A DNA stretch of 42,120 bases from NCBI GenBank assembly GCA_016841565.1, contig JAENYX010000019.1, positions 1-42,120 on the forward strand. The letters run 5' to 3'. This document shows, piece after piece, positions 32,480 to 42,120 of this stretch; the first letter of the stretch is position 1, and each line of letters opens with the position of its first letter. The position numbers and the translations under genes were made by a program. The notes under the pieces were generated by a model. The model was not told the origin of the DNA and made no database searches. It was given only the letters and a program-made list of their open reading frames with translations. This stretch comes from Clostridium thermobutyricum. Lineage in GTDB: Bacteria; Bacillota; Clostridia; Ch29.

Positions 32480-33850
32480 ATGAAAATGGGGTTTAATTTA
32501 TCTCTTGAACAAACCCAAAAATTAATAATGACTCAGGAATTGCAGCAGGCTATTAAGATACTGCAGCTGTCTTCTTTGGAGCTCAGGGAGTATGTGCAGC
32601 AGCAGCTTGAGAGCAACCCGCTCATTGAGGAAAAAGAAGATGATATTGAAGCCTGTCCCTCCGAGGAAGGGGAAAGTTTAATATCGCAGCTTATCAAAAA
32701 TGTAGAATACAGCAGGGGAGAATACGGCTATAACAGCGATTCGGAAAACGATTATTCCTATGAAAACTATGTACCCAGTTATACAACCCTAAAAGACCAT
32801 TTATTTTTCCAACTTCACATAATAATTATGCCCGGGCAGCAAAGGAGCATAGGAGAGTATATTATTGAGAGCCTCAACGATAACGGTTATCTGACCGCCG
32901 GTATACAGGAGATTGCAGAGGTGTTCAATGTAGATGGCAAGATGGTGGAAAGGGTTTTATCGGTGATCCAGTCCTTCGATCCTGCGGGAGTTGGCTGCAG
33001 AGATCTGAGGGAATGCCTGATGCTTCAGCTGGAGGCAAAGAGTATAGATGACCCGATAATCAGGGAAATTGTCCAAAATCACCTTGGAAATCTGGGAGAG
33101 AAAAGATTTAATCATATTGCAAAGGAACTAAACATTTCAGCAGCCGAGGTTCAAAGGGCCTGTGACATCATTAAAACCCTTGAACCCAAGCCTGGCAGAG
33201 CTTTCCAGAATACTAGCGATGTTAAGTATATAGCACCGGATGTGGTGGTAAAGCAAATAAATGATGAATTTATCGTTCTGGTTAATGACAGTGCTGCTCC
33301 CAGGCTTATTATTAATTCATATTATAGAAGTATACTGAACAACTGTGAAGACCAGCCCGGCATTTCGAGATATATAACCGGCAAATTGGAATCTGCCCTG
33401 TGGCTTATAAAGAGTATTGAGCAGCGTAGAATGACATTATATAAAGTAGTAAATGCCATAGTTGAATACCAGAAGGAGTTTTTTCGCGAGGGCGTTAAGG
33501 GCTTAAAGCCACTGACCTTAAAGGATATTGCCGTTAAGGTAGGGGTACATGAGTCAACGGTAAGCAGGGCCACAAGCGGTAAATACGTACAGACTCCCAG
33601 AGGAATATTTGAACTTAAATTCTTCTTCACAAGCGGAGTAAGCAGCGTTTATGGTGAAGGTATATCCTCCGAGAGCATTAAAGATACATTGAAGGAAATG
33701 ATTGACAAGGAAGACCCGCATAAACCGGTAAGCGACCAAAGAATTACAGATATACTCAATTCAAGGGGTATTAATATATCCAGAAGGACGGTTGCAAAAT
33801 ACAGGGACGAACTTGGGATTGCATCCTCGGGCAGAAGGAAAAGATATTGA
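32480..33850 (+). CDS. rpoN: RNA polymerase sigma-54 factor
   Basis: A 456-residue sigma factor. The N-terminal activator-interacting region is glutamine- and leucine-rich (SLEQTQKLIMTQELQQAIKI), the middle binds core polymerase, a helix-turn-helix lies near LKDIAVKVGVHESTVSRATS, and the C-terminal RpoN box reads SRRTVAKYRDEL. ATG at 32480 follows GGGGGAG. It recognises -24/-12 promoters and needs an NtrC-type activator such as the one at 6623. It stands as a single gene with its own promoter between the grd operon and gap; no cggR gene is seen here. Confidence 0.96.
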   Translation: MKMGFNLSLEQTQKLIMTQELQQAIKILQLSSLELREYVQQQLESNPLIEEKEDDIEACPSEEGESLISQLIKNVEYSRGEYGYNSDSENDYSYENYVPSYTTLKDHLFFQLHIIIMPGQQRSIGEYIIESLNDNGYLTAGIQEIAEVFNVDGKMVERVLSVIQSFDPAGVGCRDLRECLMLQLEAKSIDDPIIREIVQNHLGNLGEKRFNHIAKELNISAAEVQRACDIIKTLEPKPGRAFQNTSDVKYIAPDVVVKQINDEFIVLVNDSAAPRLIINSYYRSILNNCEDQPGISRYITGKLESALWLIKSIEQRRMTLYKVVNAIVEYQKEFFREGVKGLKPLTLKDIAVKVGVHESTVSRATSGKYVQTPRGIFELKFFFTSGVSSVYGEGISSESIKDTLKEMIDKEDPHKPVSDQRITDILNSRGINISRRTVAKYRDELGIASSGRRKRY

Positions 33851-33888
33851 ATTAATTAAACTATTATTAATGGTTAATAATAAGTTTA

Positions 33889-34076
33889 TATATAACGTGC
33901 TTAAAACTTTACATCTCTTAACATGTCATCCTGAGTGTAACGCCTGTCATCCGAGCGTAACGCCTGTCATCCTGAGCGAAGCGAAGGATCTTATGTCCAT
34001 CTTCAAGTCGGATTCTTCGGCCTTCGCCCTCAGAATGACAGGTAGAGGAATGTAATATCATTAATGCGTTATATAT
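33889..34076. repeat. MITE/REP-like element, copy 2 (rpoN-gap gap)
   Basis: A 188-bp element. The left end TATATAACGTGCTTAAAACT matches the reverse complement of the right end, TATATAACGCATTAATGATA, and the pairing continues inward for about 47 bases to TGTCATCCTGAG against CTCAGAATGACAG. The centre is an imperfect hairpin of GAGCGAAGCGAAGGATC and GATTCTTCGGCCTTCGCC. It matches copy 1 (24735-24884) along its length but has an extra ~40 bases, made of two tandem units with TGTAACGCCTGTCATCC and CGTAACGCCTGTCATCC at 33933-33973. It fills most of the gap before gap. No transposase gene is present. Confidence 0.8.
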
Positions 34077-34126
34077 AGCTTTATGGTTTATTATATAAAA
34101 AAGCAAAAGAACATGGAGGGATTTAA

Positions 34127-35146
34127 ATGACTGTCAGAGTTGCAATAAACGGGTTTGGGAGGATTGGCAGGAACGTGCTTCGTGCCGCTTTGGAACAGGG
34201 AGTAAAGGACCTGGAGTTTGTGGCCATTAATGCAAGATCATCCGACAATGCTATTAAAGCCCATCTTTTTAAGTACGATTCGCTTTACGATACCTATCCT
34301 GAAGAGGTTTCGGTCCAAGGCGATGAAATACTGGTTGGCGAAAGAAGGTTTAAAGGATTGACCGGCGTTGGTCTTGATGAACTTCCATGGAAGGAGCTCG
34401 GAATAGATATCGTAATAGAATCTTCGGGAGCCTTTAGGACAAAAGAGACGGCCCAGAAACATCTGACTGCGGGAGCCAAAAAGGTGGTTATAACCGCCCC
34501 GGCAAAGGACGAGGATATAACCATCGTTATGGGTATTAACGAGGAACTGTACCAGCCCGACAGGCACCATGTTATTTCCAACGCTTCGTGTACCACCAAC
34601 TGTCTGGCACCGGTAGCCAAGGTGCTGGATGAGGAGTTTGGAATCATAAAGGCCCAGATGACCACGGTACATGCATATACAAACGACCAGAACATACACG
34701 ATGCAAGACACAAGGACCTAAGGAGGGCCAGGGCCGGTGCTCTGTCCATGATACCAACCACCACCGGCGCCGCGAAGGCCGTGTCGCTGGTGCTGCCCCG
34801 GCTGGAGGGCAAGATAAACGGGATGGCCATAAGGGTACCCACCCCCACCGTATCTCTGGTGGATCTTGTTGCTTTGATAGACAAAAAGGCGGGCAGCAGG
34901 GATGAGGTCAACGGAGTTTTTGAAAAAGCCGCTGCCGGCCGGCTTAAGGGGATACTGAAGTACAGCGACAAGCCCCTTGTTTCCATTGATTATAAAAAGA
35001 GCCCATATTCATCCATAGTGGACGGTCTTTCCACCACCATAGTGGATCAGGATATGGTAAAGGTACTGGCATGGTATGACAACGAATGGGGCTATTCCTG
35101 CCGGGTTCTGGATCTGGTACGCTATATAGGCAGTAAAGGAGTATAG
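34127..35146 (+). CDS. gap: Glyceraldehyde-3-phosphate dehydrogenase, type I
   Basis: A 339-residue enzyme that oxidises glyceraldehyde-3-phosphate to 1,3-bisphosphoglycerate. The dinucleotide motif is NGFGRIGRN (8-16), the active-site cysteine is Cys155 in SNASCTTNCL, and PTTTGAAKAVSLVLP is typical. The end of strand beta-2 reads VAINAR rather than VAIND; the aspartate that normally selects NAD is missing, so NADP may also be used. ATG at 34127 follows ATGGAGGG. It heads gap-pgk-tpiA-eno. Confidence 0.96.
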   Translation: MTVRVAINGFGRIGRNVLRAALEQGVKDLEFVAINARSSDNAIKAHLFKYDSLYDTYPEEVSVQGDEILVGERRFKGLTGVGLDELPWKELGIDIVIESSGAFRTKETAQKHLTAGAKKVVITAPAKDEDITIVMGINEELYQPDRHHVISNASCTTNCLAPVAKVLDEEFGIIKAQMTTVHAYTNDQNIHDARHKDLRRARAGALSMIPTTTGAAKAVSLVLPRLEGKINGMAIRVPTPTVSLVDLVALIDKKAGSRDEVNGVFEKAAAGRLKGILKYSDKPLVSIDYKKSPYSSIVDGLSTTIVDQDMVKVLAWYDNEWGYSCRVLDLVRYIGSKGV

Positions 35147-35500
35147 CAGGTATAAAAAAGAATATCTGATAATAAGGCACATTCCAACCAGGTTGACGGG
35201 AAGTATGGAGTACCATCATTCCAAACTTCCGTATAGGGTTTCGGATGTGTCTTTTGCTGTATCAAAATGTTGCCGGATACCGACATATCTCCGCACCGCT
35301 GACCCGAAAGGATTTGGCCCGGCAGACATGGAAGTTATAATGTCGGGGCAGAATAAATAACCGGAGGCATTGGAAAAATACTTGCAGGGTATGATAATGA
35401 ATGGAGTCATTCCCATAGGGTAGCATATCTGGTAGAATATATTAGGGTAGATATTCAGGTTCGGGTTGTTTAAGGACCTGTTAACAGAGGAGGCGTGAAA
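35147..35500 (+). other. 354-base gap between gap and pgk
   Basis: There is no strong terminator, riboswitch or heptad repeat here. It holds one short open frame (35205-35360) and possible promoter elements for pgk, such as TGGTAGAAT near 35430. Such a gap inside a usually tight glycolytic operon suggests separate control of pgk-tpiA-eno. Confidence 0.4.
35205..35360 (+). CDS. Possible small ORF of 51 residues
   Basis: ATG at 35205, preceded by ACGGGAAGT, opens 51 codons ending TAA at 35358-35360. The product contains LRTADPKGFGPADMEVIM and a Cys-Cys pair and has a balanced, protein-like composition. I do not recognise it. It could be a real small protein or a decayed gene end. Confidence 0.25.
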   Translation: MEYHHSKLPYRVSDVSFAVSKCCRIPTYLRTADPKGFGPADMEVIMSGQNK

Positions 35501-36685
35501 GTGGACAAAAAAACAGTCAGGGATGTGGATGTTTCGGGCAGGAGGGTGATAGTCCGCTGTGATTTCAACGTACCTATTGACGACCAGGGTAATATTACCG
35601 ACCAAACCCGTATCAGTGCATCCCTTCCCACTATCCGGTATTTACGCGATAAGGGTGCAAAGGTTATACTGATGTCACACCTTGGCAGGCCCAAGGGCGA
35701 GGTGAATAATAAATACAGCCTGCGTCGGGTTGCCAAAAGGCTTGGAGAGTTGATGGGCACCGATATCCTGATGGCGGATGACGTTGCAGGGGATGATGCC
35801 CGGGAAAAGGCATCCAAGCTAAAGCAGGGACAGGTGTTGTTGCTAGAAAATGTAAGGTTCCATAAGGAGGAGACCGAAAACCGGCCGGATTTTGCAAAAA
35901 GCCTGGCGTCGATGGCGGATATTTATGTAAATGACGCATTCGGGGCAGCCCACAGAGCTCATGCATCCACAACGGGTATTGCTTCTTATCTGCCTGCTGT
36001 GGCCGGCTTTCTCATAGAGAAGGAACTCAAAGCCCTGGGACAAGCTTTGGTAAACCCCAAAAGGCCGTTTACTGCGGCGCTGGGAGGAGCAAAGGTCTCG
36101 GGAAAGATTGGCGTGATATCCAGCCTTTTGGGTAAGGTGGACAATTTGCTTATTGGCGGTGGGATGGCCTTTACATTCTTTAGGGCAAAGGGCCTGGACG
36201 TGGGGAAATCCCTGTTGGAGGAAGAACATATTGAAACGGCGGCCAGGGCTTTGGATGAGGCACAGCGGAAGGGAACCGACATAGTACTTCCGGAAGATAT
36301 AGTGGCGGCTGCCGCATTTGATAATGATGCCCGGCGTCTGTTGGTGGATGCCGACGGTATACCGCCGGATTATATGGGCCTTGACATAGGAGAGAAGACA
36401 ATAGGGGTATTCCGGGACATTATACTTAAGTCTGCAACCATTGTGTGGAATGGCCCCATGGGAGCCTTCGAGATGCCAAATTTCGCAAAGGGTACCAGAG
36501 ATATCGCCCATGCCATGGCTATGTGCAGCGGTACCACAATCGTGGGTGGGGGGGATTCTGCCGCCGCCGTTATGCAGATGGGCTACGCCGACAAAATGAC
36601 TCATGTTTCAACAGGAGGAGGAGCTTCGTTGGAATTTTTGGAGGGCAAAGAACTGCCGGGGATAGCCGCTTTAATGAATAAATGA
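35501..36685 (+). CDS. pgk: Phosphoglycerate kinase
   Basis: A 394-residue kinase that makes ATP from 1,3-bisphosphoglycerate. Motifs: VRCDFNVPID near residue 20, SHLGRPKG near 60, NDAFGAAHRAHAST near 145, and the C-terminal nucleotide-binding GGGDSAAAV. I use GTG 35501, which has AGAGGAGG seven bases upstream; GTG 35495 in the same frame lies too close to that site. tpiA follows 16 bases later. Confidence 0.97.
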   Translation: MDKKTVRDVDVSGRRVIVRCDFNVPIDDQGNITDQTRISASLPTIRYLRDKGAKVILMSHLGRPKGEVNNKYSLRRVAKRLGELMGTDILMADDVAGDDAREKASKLKQGQVLLLENVRFHKEETENRPDFAKSLASMADIYVNDAFGAAHRAHASTTGIASYLPAVAGFLIEKELKALGQALVNPKRPFTAALGGAKVSGKIGVISSLLGKVDNLLIGGGMAFTFFRAKGLDVGKSLLEEEHIETAARALDEAQRKGTDIVLPEDIVAAAAFDNDARRLLVDADGIPPDYMGLDIGEKTIGVFRDIILKSATIVWNGPMGAFEMPNFAKGTRDIAHAMAMCSGTTIVGGGDSAAAVMQMGYADKMTHVSTGGGASLEFLEGKELPGIAALMNK

Positions 36686-36701
36686 TGACAGGAGTGATAT
36701 T

Positions 36702-38754
<2,053 letters not shown>

Positions 38755-38812
38755 GAGTGAATAGGATACAATTAATCTACCTACACTATGTGGTAATGGG
38801 ACAGATATTTCA

Positions 38813-38847
38813 GCGGACAGTGGTCGGTGGACAGCGCTTAGCACCTG
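38813..38847 (+). repeat. Heptad tract, second heptamer type (E)
   Basis: Five consecutive units of 7 bases: GCGGACA, GTGGTCG, GTGGACA, GCGCTTA, GCACCTG. It lies just after eno and before the large inverted heptad structure. It keeps the 7-bp period of tracts A, C and D but uses a different core. Confidence 0.55.
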
Positions 38848-38855
38848 TGTCTAAT

Positions 38856-38994
38856 GGGGACATTCGAATGAGATGTGTGATGTGCGATGTTGGATGTGAG
38901 AATTTCAGAGCTGCTAAAAAGCAGTGCAAAACCTCACGTCACACCCCTAGCCTCTCACCTTTCACATCTCACATCTCAATATCGGTGTGTCCCC
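38856..38994. repeat. Large inverted repeat built of heptads, bounded by GGGGACA/TGTCCCC
   Basis: The left arm (38872-38906) is heptads GATGTGT, GATGTGC, GATGTTG, GATGTGA, GAATTTC. The right arm (38933-38981) is heptads CTCACGT, CACACCC, CTAGCCT, CTCACCT, TTCACAT, CTCACAT, CTCAATA, broadly the reverse complement. A small hairpin CTGCT/AGCAG sits at the centre (38911-38924), and the outermost ends are GGGGACA (38856) and TGTCCCC (38988). With the flanks it fills the 321-base eno-secG gap, which holds no convincing gene. Confidence 0.7.
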
Positions 38995-39075
38995 TTTCCG
39001 ATAAAGTGTTGTATTTTACATAGCCGTATGTTAAAATAGCTTTGTTAATTTCAGAGGCAGGGGGTGCAGGATGCA

Positions 39076-39306
39076 ATGAAAGTATTTGTAATAGTTCTTC
39101 ACGTTATTGTAAGTCTTATTCTTATAGGCAGCATACTTTTACAATCGGGTAAAAGCGCAGGACTGTCGGGAAGTATTGCCGGAGGAGCCGAGACGCTTAT
39201 GGGAAAGAATAAGAGCAAGGGGTATGAGGCTCTGCTGTCAAAGATTACAACAGTAGGCGCCATAACCTTTGTAGTTACTTCGGTTGTTTTAGTTATGCTG
39301 CAGTAA
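39076..39306 (+). CDS. secG: Preprotein translocase subunit SecG
   Basis: A 76-residue membrane protein with two helices (FVIVLHVIVSLILIGSILLQ and the C-terminal AITFVVTSVVLVML) and the conserved loop QSGKSAGLSGSIAGGAETLMGK. It is the small subunit of the SecYEG channel. ATG at 39076 follows GGGGGTGCAGG; a GTG at 39064 in frame is less likely. secG is often followed by rnr and smpB in Firmicutes; here hppA intervenes before rnr. Confidence 0.95.
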   Translation: MKVFVIVLHVIVSLILIGSILLQSGKSAGLSGSIAGGAETLMGKNKSKGYEALLSKITTVGAITFVVTSVVLVMLQ

Positions 39307-39345
39307 ATTAATATAAACAAATGAATATTTTAGGAGGTACAACAG

Positions 39346-41310
39346 ATGACGGAGTTCTTTTATGTGATTCCTGTGGTGGGGGTTATTGCTCTTATATTTG
39401 CTTTTATCCTGTCATCAAGGATTGAAAAGGCCGATGCCGGTAACGACAGGATGAAGGAAATAGCTTCTTACATACAAGAAGGAGCAATGGCGTTTCTTTC
39501 CAGGGAATACAAAAGTCTTGCCATATTTGTGGTTGTTTTATTTTTTGCGTTAACCTATTTGATAGACTGGCAGACAGCCGTTTGTTTTCTGGTGGGAGGA
39601 TGTTTTTCGGCTCTGACCGGATATTACGGTATGAGGGTGGCCACCAAGGCTAATGTCAGAACCGCAAACGGCGCAAGGCAGGGAATGAATAAGGCCTTGG
39701 GCATAGCTTTTTCCGGTGGTGCCGTCATGGGTATGAGCGTTGTAGGCCTTGGAGTGCTGGGTCTGGGCATTCTTTACATTATATTTGGCGATGCCAGCAC
39801 AGTAACCGGCTTCGGACTGGGTGCCAGCTCCATAGCACTCTTCGGACGTGTTGGCGGCGGTATTTATACAAAGGCTGCCGATGTCGGCGCCGACCTGGTT
39901 GGAAAGGTGGAGGCGGGAATTCCCGAGGATGACCCGAGAAATCCAGCAGTTATCGCCGACAACGTGGGAGATAACGTCGGAGACGTGGCAGGCATGGGTG
40001 CAGACCTGTTTGAATCGTATGTAGGGTCCATTATAGCTGCCATGACTCTTGGAGCGGTAATGTACGCAGGACAGGCCAGCGGGGTGCTTTTCCCAATGCT
40101 GCTGTCGGTCAGCGGAATAATCGCTTGTATCATAGGCGCACAATTCGTTAAGGCGGATGAAAATTCTAATCCGCAGAAGGCTCTGAAAGCAGGAACCTAT
40201 ATCAGCGGTTTGATAGTAATTATTTCGGGATTTGCATTAAGCCGTTGGCTTTTTGCCGATATCAGGCCCTTTTACGCTGTGGCTACAGGCCTGGTGGTAG
40301 GCCTTGTAATAGGCCAGATTACCGAGTATTACACCTCGAGTGATTTTAAACCGGTAAGAAGGATTGCCGACCAGTCAAGGACGGGCGCTGCTACAAATAT
40401 AATAAGCGGCCTGGCCGTTGGGATGTCTTCCACAACCTTTCCCATTATAAGCATTGCGGCGGGAATACTGATAGCTTACAAAGTAGCCGGTCTGTATGGA
40501 ATAGCCCTGGCGGCGGTAGGTATGCTGTCGACGGCTGGAATGACCATAGCGGTGGATGCATATGGTCCCATAGCCGACAACGCCGGCGGGATTGCCGAGA
40601 TGGCGGAATTGCCGCACGAGGTGAGGGAAATAACCGACAAGCTTGATGCCGTAGGTAATACTACAGCAGCCATGGGTAAAGGATTTGCCATTGGTTCGGC
40701 TGCGCTGACGGCGCTGGCACTGTTTGTATCGTATTCCCAGGCCGTTAACCTTGAAATGATAAATATAATGCAGCCCGAAGTAATAGTGGGAATGTTCCTG
40801 GGCGGAATGCTACCCTATCTGTTCTCGGCCATTACAATGGAGGCTGTTGGAAAAGCAGCTTTTCAGATGATAGAAGAGGTCAGGAGACAGTTTAAGGAAA
40901 TACCCGGCATCATGGAAGGCAAAGGAAAGCCCGATTATGCCAAATGCGTAGACATCAGCACGGCTGCTGCATTAAAAGAAATGATATTCCCGGGTCTTCT
41001 GGCGGTAGCAGCGCCTCTGGCTACGGGACTGGTATTGGGCCCCGAGGCACTGGGAGGCCTTCTGGCCGGTTCACTTGTTACCGGAGTGTTGGTGGCCATA
41101 CAGATGGCCAACTCGGGTGGAGCCTGGGACAACGCCAAGAAGTATATAGAAGGCGGCATCTATGGCGGTAAAGGCAGCGATGCCCACAAGGCGGCTGTGG
41201 TGGGTGATACGGTGGGAGATCCCTTTAAAGACACTTCCGGCCCATCCATAAACATTCTGATTAAGCTTATGACCATTGTGGCATTGGTGTTTGCACCACT
41301 GTTCATGTAA
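39346..41310 (+). CDS. hppA: Membrane-bound ion-pumping pyrophosphatase, K+-dependent type
   Basis: A 654-residue protein with about 16 helices that couples pyrophosphate hydrolysis to H+ or Na+ export. The active-site motifs are [11 protein letters not shown] and [19 protein letters not shown] near residues 185-210, and [10 protein letters not shown] and [14 protein letters not shown] near the C-terminus. The [10 protein letters not shown] stretch has Ala442 and Gly444-Lys445 where K+-independent enzymes have lysine and threonine, so it should be K+-dependent. Whether it pumps H+ or Na+ cannot be settled here. ATG at 39346 follows TAGGAGG. It ends in a terminator at 41320. Confidence 0.96.
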   Translation: MTEFFYVIPVVGVIALIFAFILSSRIEKADAGNDRMKEIASYIQEGAMAFLSREYKSLAIFVVVLFFALTYLIDWQTAVCFLVGGCFSALTGYYGMRVATKANVRTANGARQGMNKALGIAFSGGAVMGMSVVGLGVLGLGILYIIFGDASTVTGFGLGASSIALFGRVGGGIYTKAADVGADLVGKVEAGIPEDDPRNPAVIADNVGDNVGDVAGMGADLFESYVGSIIAAMTLGAVMYAGQASGVLFPMLLSVSGIIACIIGAQFVKADENSNPQKALKAGTYISGLIVIISGFALSRWLFADIRPFYAVATGLVVGLVIGQITEYYTSSDFKPVRRIADQSRTGAATNIISGLAVGMSSTTFPIISIAAGILIAYKVAGLYGIALAAVGMLSTAGMTIAVDAYGPIADNAGGIAEMAELPHEVREITDKLDAVGNTTAAMGKGFAIGSAALTALALFVSYSQAVNLEMINIMQPEVIVGMFLGGMLPYLFSAITMEAVGKAAFQMIEEVRRQFKEIPGIMEGKGKPDYAKCVDISTAAALKEMIFPGLLAVAAPLATGLVLGPEALGGLLAGSLVTGVLVAIQMANSGGAWDNAKKYIEGGIYGGKGSDAHKAAVVGDTVGDPFKDTSGPSINILIKLMTIVALVFAPLFM

Positions 41311-41319
41311 TAAATATCA

Positions 41320-41355
41320 AAGGCATCGGAATTGCTCCGGTGCCTTAAATTTTTG
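41320..41355 (+). terminator. Terminator after hppA
   Basis: AAGGCATCGGA (41320-41330) pairs with TCCGGTGCCTT (41336-41346) with one mismatch, followed by AAATTTTT. Confidence 0.88.
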
Positions 41356-41381
41356 GGACACGGGGACAGGTTCCTTGTCCC
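41355..41381. repeat. GGGGACA/TGTCCC REP-like palindrome
   Basis: GGGACAC (41355-41361), then GGGGACAGG...CCTTGTCCC (41362-41381), a compact palindrome right after the hppA terminator. Such GGGGACAGG-TT-CCTTGTCCC sequences are a common REP type. Its ends match those at 24230 and 38856. Confidence 0.55.
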
Positions 41382-41503
41382 AGTTTTCCCGGTCTGGAAC
41401 CGGATATGGAATGGGCAGTTTAAAACGCGGCAGGTGGTCAATAATATATAAGAGAATTATAAATGGCAGCAGATTGAAAGTATAGAACGGAGGTAAATGT
41501 AAT

Positions 41504-42120
41504 TTGCAGTTAAAGAAAAGGATAATACAATTTATGAAGGAAAAGGCTTACAAGCCCTTGACTTCGGAGGAGCTTACGGACAGGCTTGAGATTGACAGGC
41601 AGGAGATGCCGGAATTTTTTGAGCTCTTGCGAGACATGGAAAGAGAAGGAGAGGTAATACAAACCCGTAAAAAGCGTTACGGGATACCCGAGAAGATGGA
41701 TCTTGTGGTGGGCAGGCTACAGTGCAATCAAAAAGGTTTCGCTTTTGTACTGCCCAGAGACGAGACATACGAGGATGTTTTCATTCCGGCTGACGGAATA
41801 AACACTGCCATGCATAATGACAAGGTCATAGCCAAGATAGTAAAGAGCAAGACCGAAAGCAGCAAGACCGAGGGGGAAATTGTCCGTGTACTGGAAAGGG
41901 CCAACAAACGGTTAGTGGGTACCTTTGAGAGAAGCAGGCATTTTGGGTTTGTGGCACCCGATGACTCCAGGATACTGGATGACGTGTTTATTGCCATGGA
42001 TGATATAGGAGGCGCAAAGGAAGGGGACAAGGTGGTCGTAGAAATAACACTATGGCCTGAAAGGAGAAGAAATCCCGAGGGGAAGATAATAGAAGTTCTG
42101 GGGCATAAGGATGATATAGG
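41504..42120 (+). CDS. rnr: Ribonuclease R (5' part; continues past the window)
   Basis: The first 205 codons of an RNase II/R family exonuclease. The order is a short helical N-terminal region (winged-helix type, SEELTDRLEIDRQEMPEFFELL), then cold-shock-like RNA-binding domains with KGFAFVLPRD and EDVFIPADGINTAMHNDKVIA, then a second GTFERSRHFGFVAPDD. TTG at 41504 has ACGGAGGT nine bases upstream. The frame stays open to the window end, so the catalytic domain and stop are not visible. It degrades structured RNA 3' to 5'. Its place after secG (here with hppA between) is the usual Firmicute neighbourhood. Confidence 0.93.
   Translation, partial: MQLKKRIIQFMKEKAYKPLTSEELTDRLEIDRQEMPEFFELLRDMEREGEVIQTRKKRYGIPEKMDLVVGRLQCNQKGFAFVLPRDETYEDVFIPADGINTAMHNDKVIAKIVKSKTESSKTEGEIVRVLERANKRLVGTFERSRHFGFVAPDDSRILDDVFIAMDDIGGAKEGDKVVVEITLWPERRRNPEGKIIEVLGHKDDI

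Noticed and set aside
33792..34055. Open frame of 87 codons after rpoN
   Set aside because: It overlaps the 3' end of rpoN in another frame and otherwise consists of the MITE-like repeat.
38757..39023. Open frame of 88 codons after eno
   Set aside because: It runs through heptads and the large inverted repeat, has poor composition and no convincing start.

Overview
The window looks like the chromosome of a low-to-mid GC, anaerobic, amino-acid-fermenting Clostridia-type Firmicute. The evidence is a complete selenocysteine-dependent glycine reductase operon, a PerR-type regulator, a PhoP-type box, strong AGGAGG ribosome binding sites with frequent TTG and GTG starts, the gap-pgk-tpiA-eno cluster, and a K+-dependent-type membrane pyrophosphatase. 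I cannot name the species.

Layout. (1) 80-7984 is a transport and signalling block: a sodium:solute symporter, a small lipoprotein, a class I amidotransferase-like hydrolase, a TRAP-type large permease with a tiny two-helix partner, and a soluble GAF-PAS histidine kinase paired with an NtrC-type sigma-54 activator. A sigma-54-like -24/-12 element lies in front of the hydrolase, so this block is probably controlled by the pair. (2) 8185-10431 is tdh-kbl, which turns threonine into glycine and acetyl-CoA. (3) 10604-17675 holds housekeeping genes (DUF503, nth, an FtsA-like protein with beta-grasp-like repeats, DUF2225, ogt) running into cobU-cobO-cobS-cobC for cobalamin assembly. (4) 17812-23816 holds a small unknown protein, perR on the minus strand with a near-ideal promoter and operator, a DUF362 ferredoxin protein, trmL, a Na/Pi cotransporter behind a PhoP-type box, and two tandem degV genes. 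(5) 23957-32210 is a tandem glycine riboswitch and terminator, then grdX-trxB-trxA-grdE-grdA-grdB-grdC-grdD. grdA and grdB each carry an in-frame TGA read as selenocysteine. (6) 32480-38754 is rpoN and then gap-pgk-tpiA-eno, with no phosphoglycerate mutase between tpiA and eno. (7) 39076 to the end holds secG, hppA and the 5' part of rnr.

How the genes fit together. Threonine is cleaved to glycine. Glycine is sensed by the riboswitch and reduced to acetyl phosphate by GrdEB, GrdA and GrdCD, with electrons from thioredoxin reductase and thioredoxin. RpoN, encoded next to the grd operon, would be needed by the NtrC-type activator at 6623.

The least ordinary material is intergenic. Degenerate head-to-tail 7-bp repeats occur at 10472-10527, 24710-24730, 24925-24980, 32301-32356, 38813-38847 and 38872-38981. 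Two copies of a 150-190 bp MITE/REP-like element with about 47-bp imperfect terminal inverted repeats lie at 24735-24884 and 33889-34076. Three structures bounded by GGGGACA/TGTCCCC lie near 24230, 38856 and 41362. All sit between genes, mostly at operon edges, but one cluster sits inside the grd operon between grdX and trxB. No CRISPR array, prophage, tRNA or rRNA was seen.
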